From Bolinopsis microptera (lineage: Eukaryota > Ctenophora > Tentaculata > Lobata > Bolinopsidae), in assembly GCF_026151205.1 (NCBI RefSeq), contig NC_087073.1, forward strand, positions 17,503,837-17,567,836: 64,000 nt of DNA. Direction: 5' to 3'. Below are positions 58,103 to 64,000 of the stretch, one piece after another (the stretch's first letter is position 1; every line of letters begins with the position of its first letter). The notes under the pieces are model-generated. The model searched no databases, was not told where the DNA came from, and saw nothing but the letters and a program-made list of their open reading frames with translations. Made by a program: the position numbers and the translations under genes.

Positions 58103-60448
58103 GCTCTTTCTAGCCTGCTATCATGGATACTCTGACGAATATAATGGTTTCAACATATATTTCAGTGGGTTAGAAGATATGGTTTAAGTAAGTTTTGCTA
58201 AGAACATGATAAATGATAATCGACAAGCAAGCCACGACAAGCTTATTGTCTGTTGAATGCAACATGTAATTTATCAGAATCGTGCAGGGGAAAGCGAACA
58301 TTCGATATTGGTATCAGCAGGTAATTATAAAAGCTATTGGGATATGATTAAACAGCGTGTTTGCAAGTATAATGTGGTGCACGCCTGACTGTAAAGTAAA
58401 GCAGTTACTCGGGTACAGGAAGCGGCAGATGGTACAAGTGGACTACAAATTGGGTTTTCCTGAGCCAACGTATGGAAATATTGGCGCAAGCTGCACTACT
58501 GCAAATTAAATTAGGGTAAGAAGCAAGGATTTAAGAATCGATATTCTCTATTTCATTAACGATAGTGCAAAACTGTACGTGTGTTCCGAAGCGAAATATT
58601 GTTCTTTTTAAAACTGCTGCAGCTCATGTTATTATGCATATTGCTTCCACTGGAAGTTCCTGTCACATACCTTTAGTTTTGGTAATTAAATCTAAAGCAA
58701 CTGACAAGGGTTCAGCTCATACTGTTTTACACTCCTGACTCGCTTAACCAACTGAACGAAAGAAAATTCATGATTTGAAATAAATTATAGTAAGAAACAA
58801 ATACATTTCCATTGAAACATAAAACAATCGACAGAGGTCTAGATGGGAGTGTTAAACTCTAACAAGATTTAGATGTAAAATCAACTGCATGGCAGTGCAT
58901 GAGTGTGTTTGTTTACAATAGTTAAGCAAGGTCGTGACAACTGGTTATTAATAGATCATCCAACATCATTAAGGATTAAATTATTAAGAAAACAAACCGG
59001 CTTAACCACCTTGCTATCTACAATCCCACAAGATAATTAGTCATAGCGACTTCACAGATTAATTCTGTGCTAAACAGGGCCAAAAGTCGAATGTAAATGC
59101 CAAAAGGAAAGGTCGGAGGTGTGAAACAACATAAGTTGGTATTACAAATTCCTAAGATAGATACGTTTTGCAGTGATTAAACATTTTATTGACTTGCTGT
59201 TGCTGTTGCAGGTAAAACATCTCTAAACATTTAAGCCGGCATAACGAGGCCCTTGGGTAAATTATTCTTGGAGTAATTGAACAGTTTTGATAGTATTACT
59301 ACGGGTATTGCTCGACAGAATGACACGTACCATAAGTTATACGACCCCATAAAGTAAACAAGCATGAGGTTATGTAGCGTTATTAGTCACGGCGTGCACC
59401 TTACATCCTGCAGGTGGTGCGGCTTCTCTCACGTGACCAGAATTTAATCACGTGGTTTCCAGGGAGACGAGCAGGCCCAATGACTTTTCAGGAGATTTAG
59501 AACGTGCAGCTGGGGGATTGGCCACGTGAAGCGTGTTACTGTTAACTTTGAGGGCGGACGTAGCGGTCCGGTTTATTCGTAAAACAAACAATTTAGTGCA
59601 ATGTACCTCTAGTTCTACTGAAACACGCCTGACTTTTAATCATTATGCTTAAATACACTTTACTAGAAGTAGAAGTACACCGGAAGCTTGACGAGGAATA
59701 TATTTATTTTTACCTTACAACGCTATTATACCTTTGTTAAAAAATCTTCAATTTTCAATCATGCTACAATATATGAATGCGGATGGGTAAAATAAGGTAT
59801 CCAATCATATTTATAAATGCCCGACAATCGCCATGTACAATGTGCATGTTAAGCATTTTTGTTGGAATGGACCTAAAGAATAATTTCCTTTTGTTAAATT
59901 GTAGCATTCCAGAATTCCCTTCGTTTGTCTCAAAATCAAGAAAGTCATCGATTATTTCGATATGATCTATTTAATTTTGTATCAATGCACTTTTGATGGA
60001 ATAGCCTTTGATGACCGACAATTTTCTCACAAAATGAACCAAACTGATACTTAAAAAGAAAATGTATATTACTCAATTACAATACACTTAAATAATTAGA
60101 GGTATAAACATTTATCGCATGATATTTTTATCCCATTGTACCCATACAGAATTTAAAAATGCTTCGATGAAAAAAAATTTCGTCCCCTACAAGGTCACAC
60201 ATTGCAAAGATTCCCAATTCAATTTTTGTCAGTTTTTATCAGTTTTAACAGTTATCTAACATAAAGTTATTTAAAATCTGTCATACAAAAAAAACTTTGT
60301 GAGCTTTTGAAACTAAAGTAAAGTCCATGGTGCTACTCCTCTCTTGTGCTGCCAGAGCACCATTTCTTTTGTGCGTCTGACAAATCATAAAAGCATAATC
60401 AACCGTTTTCAATTCCGTTCCATAATTGTTCCATACAACCTAAATGTC
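58103..60448. other. Region between glypican and the giant gene
   Basis: About 2.3 kb containing the upstream region of the giant gene and the 3' region of the glypican, both read leftward. I see no supported exon, RNA gene or repeat. Around 59380-59560 the sequence is richer in GC with several CACGTG/ACGTG motifs (59430-59540), which could be part of a promoter; that is only a guess. Confidence 0.5.
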
Positions 60449-63400
60449 CTAGATTACCAAAATCGATAACCATCGATGTCTACTGAATAAATTTACACAT
60501 AAAACTAAAAGGAACGAAATAATAATTTTGGAGGGTCGGTTACAGGAGGAGCAACCTTTGGCGGGAACCGTAGGAGTTACATTGTATTCCAGAGTTTTAG
60601 GACGAGTCGGCACGCTCTCAGTCGATAACTTGTCGTCCTTCTCGTCTGCTAAATAATGGTCATATTTGTAATGGAATATTCTTGAACTTAACAATCATAA
60701 AACATGTTAAAAGTTATTTACTTTCCTAAAGATAAAGGCAGGATATACCGTACCTCGGTAGGATCTGTATCTAAGATTAAAGTTTTTAAGATCGCTGATA
60801 GCACGTTGCGCGGTGAAGTGGATGAAACTGTTGTCCTCAACCTCGGGGTTCAGCTCCTGACTCTCCTGAAATTGTTCAATAACAGGAAGGTAATTGGGAT
60901 TTGGGAGCAATCTCATATGTCATCCTTAGTATCAAAAAGACTACGTTTAGTGGCAACAATCATATTGGAGACCATCACTGATATTATATTACTGATATTA
61001 TATCACTGATGGTTGTCTCTAGATTAACTCGAACCTGGTTAAAATAGGTGAGATTTCTTGTATAGCTTGCGACGTGAGTACCATTCCAACATGGAAAAGA
61101 GTCACTTTCAGCAGCAAGATCAAGTCCTCTACAGAACTTTGCCTGGAGATCATCGAACATGGCACTAAACATGTCCTGATAGAGAGGATGAGAGTCCACT
61201 GAACCACCGCCATCTGATAGCTGGTGAGTGAAGCGATCAAACTCAGAAATTTTTCGACAAGAATGATAAATCAAAATTATTCTAGATCGCAAACTTTAAA
61301 ACTAAATCTAACCTTTCATGTAACAAATAACAATTAATTAATTGAATAGACTTAGACACAGCAACATCATAACTTTTTTGTTCCTAAAACAGAGGAGTAA
61401 ATCTGGTACAGTAAAACCTCTCTATACCGGGCCCCTTTATACCGGGTACCTCAATATACTGTACCTCTTTGTTTCCTCCAAATTGTCGGTAAATCAGCCC
61501 GTGTTTTAATATTTCACGAAAGTAATGTGATTTCTCGCTGCTCACATCGCATTTTGGAGCCCGTTATAAACAGGTTTGACTGTATTAGAGAGTGAAACTG
61601 GTACTGGTAGTAAAAAGTAATTACCCTCCAATAGTTGCGGGGTGTGCGTGATATGGCATTGCTGCTTGACCGGTTAATATTGCAATTCTCACTGAGATTG
61701 TGATAATCCAGAGTGAAGCTGTCATAGAGTTTCTGTGATATGTTCTCATCAAGAAGCGTATCACTTTTCTTGTTCAAGCTAAAATCAAGGGAATCCATCG
61801 TTTTCAGCCACTCGTACCAGGTTGGCTGCAACGAGGAAGTATTACACAAAAAGAAGAGAATTCTATGAATATTGGTAAAAATAAATGCAATGAAAGAAGT
61901 CGACGTGTCCTATAATTCATAGGGAGGCACTTTTATAAAGATAAACTTATAAAAGGAGCACTACATACCAATAGGGGTAGGAGAGGCTTCATACAGCCGT
62001 TAACCACATTAGAGCACAGTGAACGACATGTCTTGAAGTTAGCACTACCGACCTCACATTGGTTGCACCCTATCGTCATTACTGCAAAGATATTTATCAG
62101 GTTGATAAACTTATCTAACTAAGATGAAGAAATCAGGAAATATAACTCTAATGGAAGTCGCCTGATCGTGAAGCTTATTAGATAGATAAATTCTGGTCAT
62201 AATAATTCTAGGCTTGGTCCTAAACTCGTTGATCATGAATCATACCTGACGATCTGGTGACAGCCTCCACACATTTGGGAGAAACTTTCTGGTTCTGAAG
62301 AGCGTCCATTAGTTTGATAGCGAGGTATATTCCCTCCTGCAGAGCTGCTAACCTCTCTAGATACTCCTTTAGATACAACTCAAATGTCTGAGCAAACCTC
62401 TTAGCGGCGTAAAAGCATTTTTCTGAAACAAAACTGAGTTAGATAGTAAACACTATAAGGAGACTGATAGTACCGGAAATATTAACGTGTACAACATCTC
62501 TACGAGACAAGTTTTGAAATTTTTGTAATATAAACAAATGTGCTAATTATCCTATAAATCAAAGGGTGCTATAAACCACCATGTTCACTTTCCATACCTT
62601 GTATAAATGGCACTTCAAACATTTCCCTCCGTTGCAGATAAATCCTCAATTGCTCCTTTATAATCTGTTCCATTAACGAGTTATCGCTTCCAAATCTCTG
62701 AATGTATTTAATAACATATTCCCGTAGGTCTGGGTCGAGAACCTTTCCGATTTCGCTTTTATAATGCAAAACAATGTCATCTAGTGCGTACTTGTAACCT
62801 TGAAGAGAATCCGTGTATAGATACCTGAGAAGGAGAAAGACGTTACATACCTTACTCGGGATTATTATGACCGGGATAAAGTGGCGGGTTTAGGGTAATT
62901 TCGCCATATTTTTCCCGAACCACATTTTCACCGGTCGTTAATAAACCCGCCGTCTCAGCTTTTAGGGTTCCCAAGGGGTATGGGTGCTCATATTTTAATC
63001 GTTGTCTTATATTCACTAAAGAAGACTATTGGGACACTTGTTGTAGGTTTTTCGACTTCATTTGGCTAAAATTGCAAAAAATTCACCTTTTTGCCCAATT
63101 CTTGTCATATATCCTTATTGTCAAAGTTGATTTAAATAGGCCAATTTTTAATTTCTTAGGTATTGACTATCTCTACATAATGAAATAGGACTCAAAGTAA
63201 AAGTAACAATTAAATTAAAACTTGAATTAATTAAAACTGTCAATAACATGAATCAGTTTCATCCAGATGAAGATAACGAAGATTATTACAACTTATTGGA
63301 AGACTAAACAGCTCTCCCTTTATCTTAATATCGATCTGGTTGTTACGCTTCTAATGTTAAAAATTATTTTCCATCTAGTTTGATTAACCACGAGTCATTA

Positions 63401-64000
63401 TTTCTGTCTACTTTCAACAATTATTGATAATTTGACTTGTTTCACAAGTTTTAGCAATGCGAAAATTTCTAAACTTGCTTATCTCTAATAAGGAAATTTA
63501 CATCTGAGACAAAATTTTTGAATCTAAAATTGAAAGGTTGGACACCGGTAAAATGGCGACCGGTAAAATGTGGTGGGTTTTGAGCAATTTCGCCATATTT
63601 TTCCCGAACCATATTTTAACCGGTCGTTAATAAACCCGTCGTAATAATCCCGAGTAAGGTAGTTACAATTGTGAAAGAAATATAAATAAGTATCGTCACC
63701 TATTCGGTGCATTATAATCGAGTAATATCGGTTTACTCTAAATCCAAGAATTCTTTCATGAAGAATCGTTTGATAACTGTAGACTTTCATCACTGACGAT
63801 ACAAGCTTATATAAAAGCCTATCTTATAGATGATGCCTGAGACGGAATGGATAGTTAAAGAAAGCAACATACTGTCTGAAAAGAGTGGAGGACGTTAGAG
63901 CTAGAGCTATCTCCTTATCAAACGAGCAACACGTGGCAGAGTAGACCGTGTAAGTGGAACTGGTGATGTCTGTACTGCGGTGACACAAACTCGTTTCTTT
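60449..64000 (-). CDS. Glypican (eight C-terminal exons; 5' part outside window)
   Basis: Exons 63873-64000 (runs off the edge), 62598-62824, 62246-62422, 61969-62081, 61625-61825, 61035-61220, 60754-60865, 60449-60648; all phases agree and give 447 residues. Family marks: ATCCSFDKEIA near the start, the VSPKCVEAV cysteine, the CNQCEV ... CRSLCSNVVNGC motif, PTWYEWLKTMDSL and FPCWNGTHV. The C-terminus has CSSC followed by a hydrophobic stretch (IIISFLLVLCVNLF), fitting a GPI-anchor signal, though a short basic tail follows it. Glypicans are usually heparan-sulfate proteoglycans that modulate Wnt, Hedgehog and BMP signals. No Ser-Gly dipeptide, the usual chain attachment site, is seen in the visible part. 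About 100 N-terminal residues are missing. Confidence 0.9.
61409..61582. mobile_element. 174-bp MITE, pogo/Tc1-mariner-like
   Basis: Begins CAGTAAAACCTCTCTATA and ends TATAAACAGGTTTGACTG, which are inverted repeats matching at about 15 of 18 positions, flanked by TA on both sides (61407-61408, 61583-61584). TA target and CAGT ends are typical of the Tc1/mariner-pogo group. It lies in a glypican intron. Confidence 0.75.
62848..63661. mobile_element. 814-bp MITE with TIRs and 6-bp target-site duplication
   Basis: Terminal inverted repeats start TACCTTACTCGGGATTATTA, exact over 20 bp and continuing with one mismatch. The 6-bp GTTACA at 62842-62847 is repeated at 63662-63667. Internally, a segment with AATTTCGCCATATTTTTCCC and ACCGGTCGTTAATAAACCCG occurs near both ends in direct orientation. 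No coding capacity. It fills most of a glypican intron. Confidence 0.9.

Overview
This is eukaryotic (metazoan) DNA: genes are split by short GT-AG introns, and the window carries secreted and membrane proteins built from animal extracellular domains (C-type lectin, thyroglobulin type-1, YWTD-like beta-propeller, Ig, TIL, glypican), LINE fragments, MITEs and a tRNA-derived repeat. I cannot name the species. A non-bilaterian or other marine invertebrate fits. Nested genes in introns and about 40% GC would suit a ctenophore, but that is weak inference.

The dominant feature is one giant minus-strand gene. It starts with a signal peptide at 58102 and is still open at the left edge. I could chain 105 exons (58102 down to 93) with a consistent reading-frame phase at every junction, giving about 25.1 kb of coding sequence (about 8,360 codons). 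Order of domains: signal peptide; four C-type lectin domains (57.5-53.6 kb); about nine tandem YWTD-like propellers (53.0-39.3 kb); thyroglobulin type-1 (39.1 kb); one propeller split by a 13.9-kb intron (38.6 to 24.6 kb); thyroglobulin type-1 (23.0-22.6 kb); about twelve propellers (22.5-6.2 kb), several preceded by acidic repetitive linkers; thyroglobulin type-1 (6.0 kb); propeller (5.7-4.4 kb); thyroglobulin type-1 plus acidic linker (4.2-3.7 kb); lectin domain (3.5-2.8 kb); propeller and lectin domain (2.7-1.0 kb); proline-rich linker and TIL cysteine-rich domain (0.85-0.43 kb); start of another lectin domain (0.2 kb). Three single-base frame breaks lie in otherwise clean exons.

The 13.9-kb intron (24595-38586) is a nest for plus-strand genes: two intronless paralogues encoding small secreted Ig + C-type lectin proteins (25624 and 28014), a 5'-truncated LINE (about 29.75-32.41 kb), and a two-exon receptor gene (33505-37549) with a signal peptide, a cysteine-rich GCC2/GCC3-type ectodomain, a TM helix and a tail with YxxL motifs. 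A second LINE fragment sits in the receptor's own intron. Long direct repeats flank the receptor.

Right of the giant gene, after about 2.3 kb without genes, the last eight exons of a minus-strand glypican (60449 to beyond 64000) are seen; its introns hold a pogo-like MITE and an 814-bp MITE.

The giant protein, the Ig-lectins and the glypican are all extracellular and fit matrix, mucus or adhesive biology; the receptor fits cell-surface recognition. These roles are inferred from domains only.
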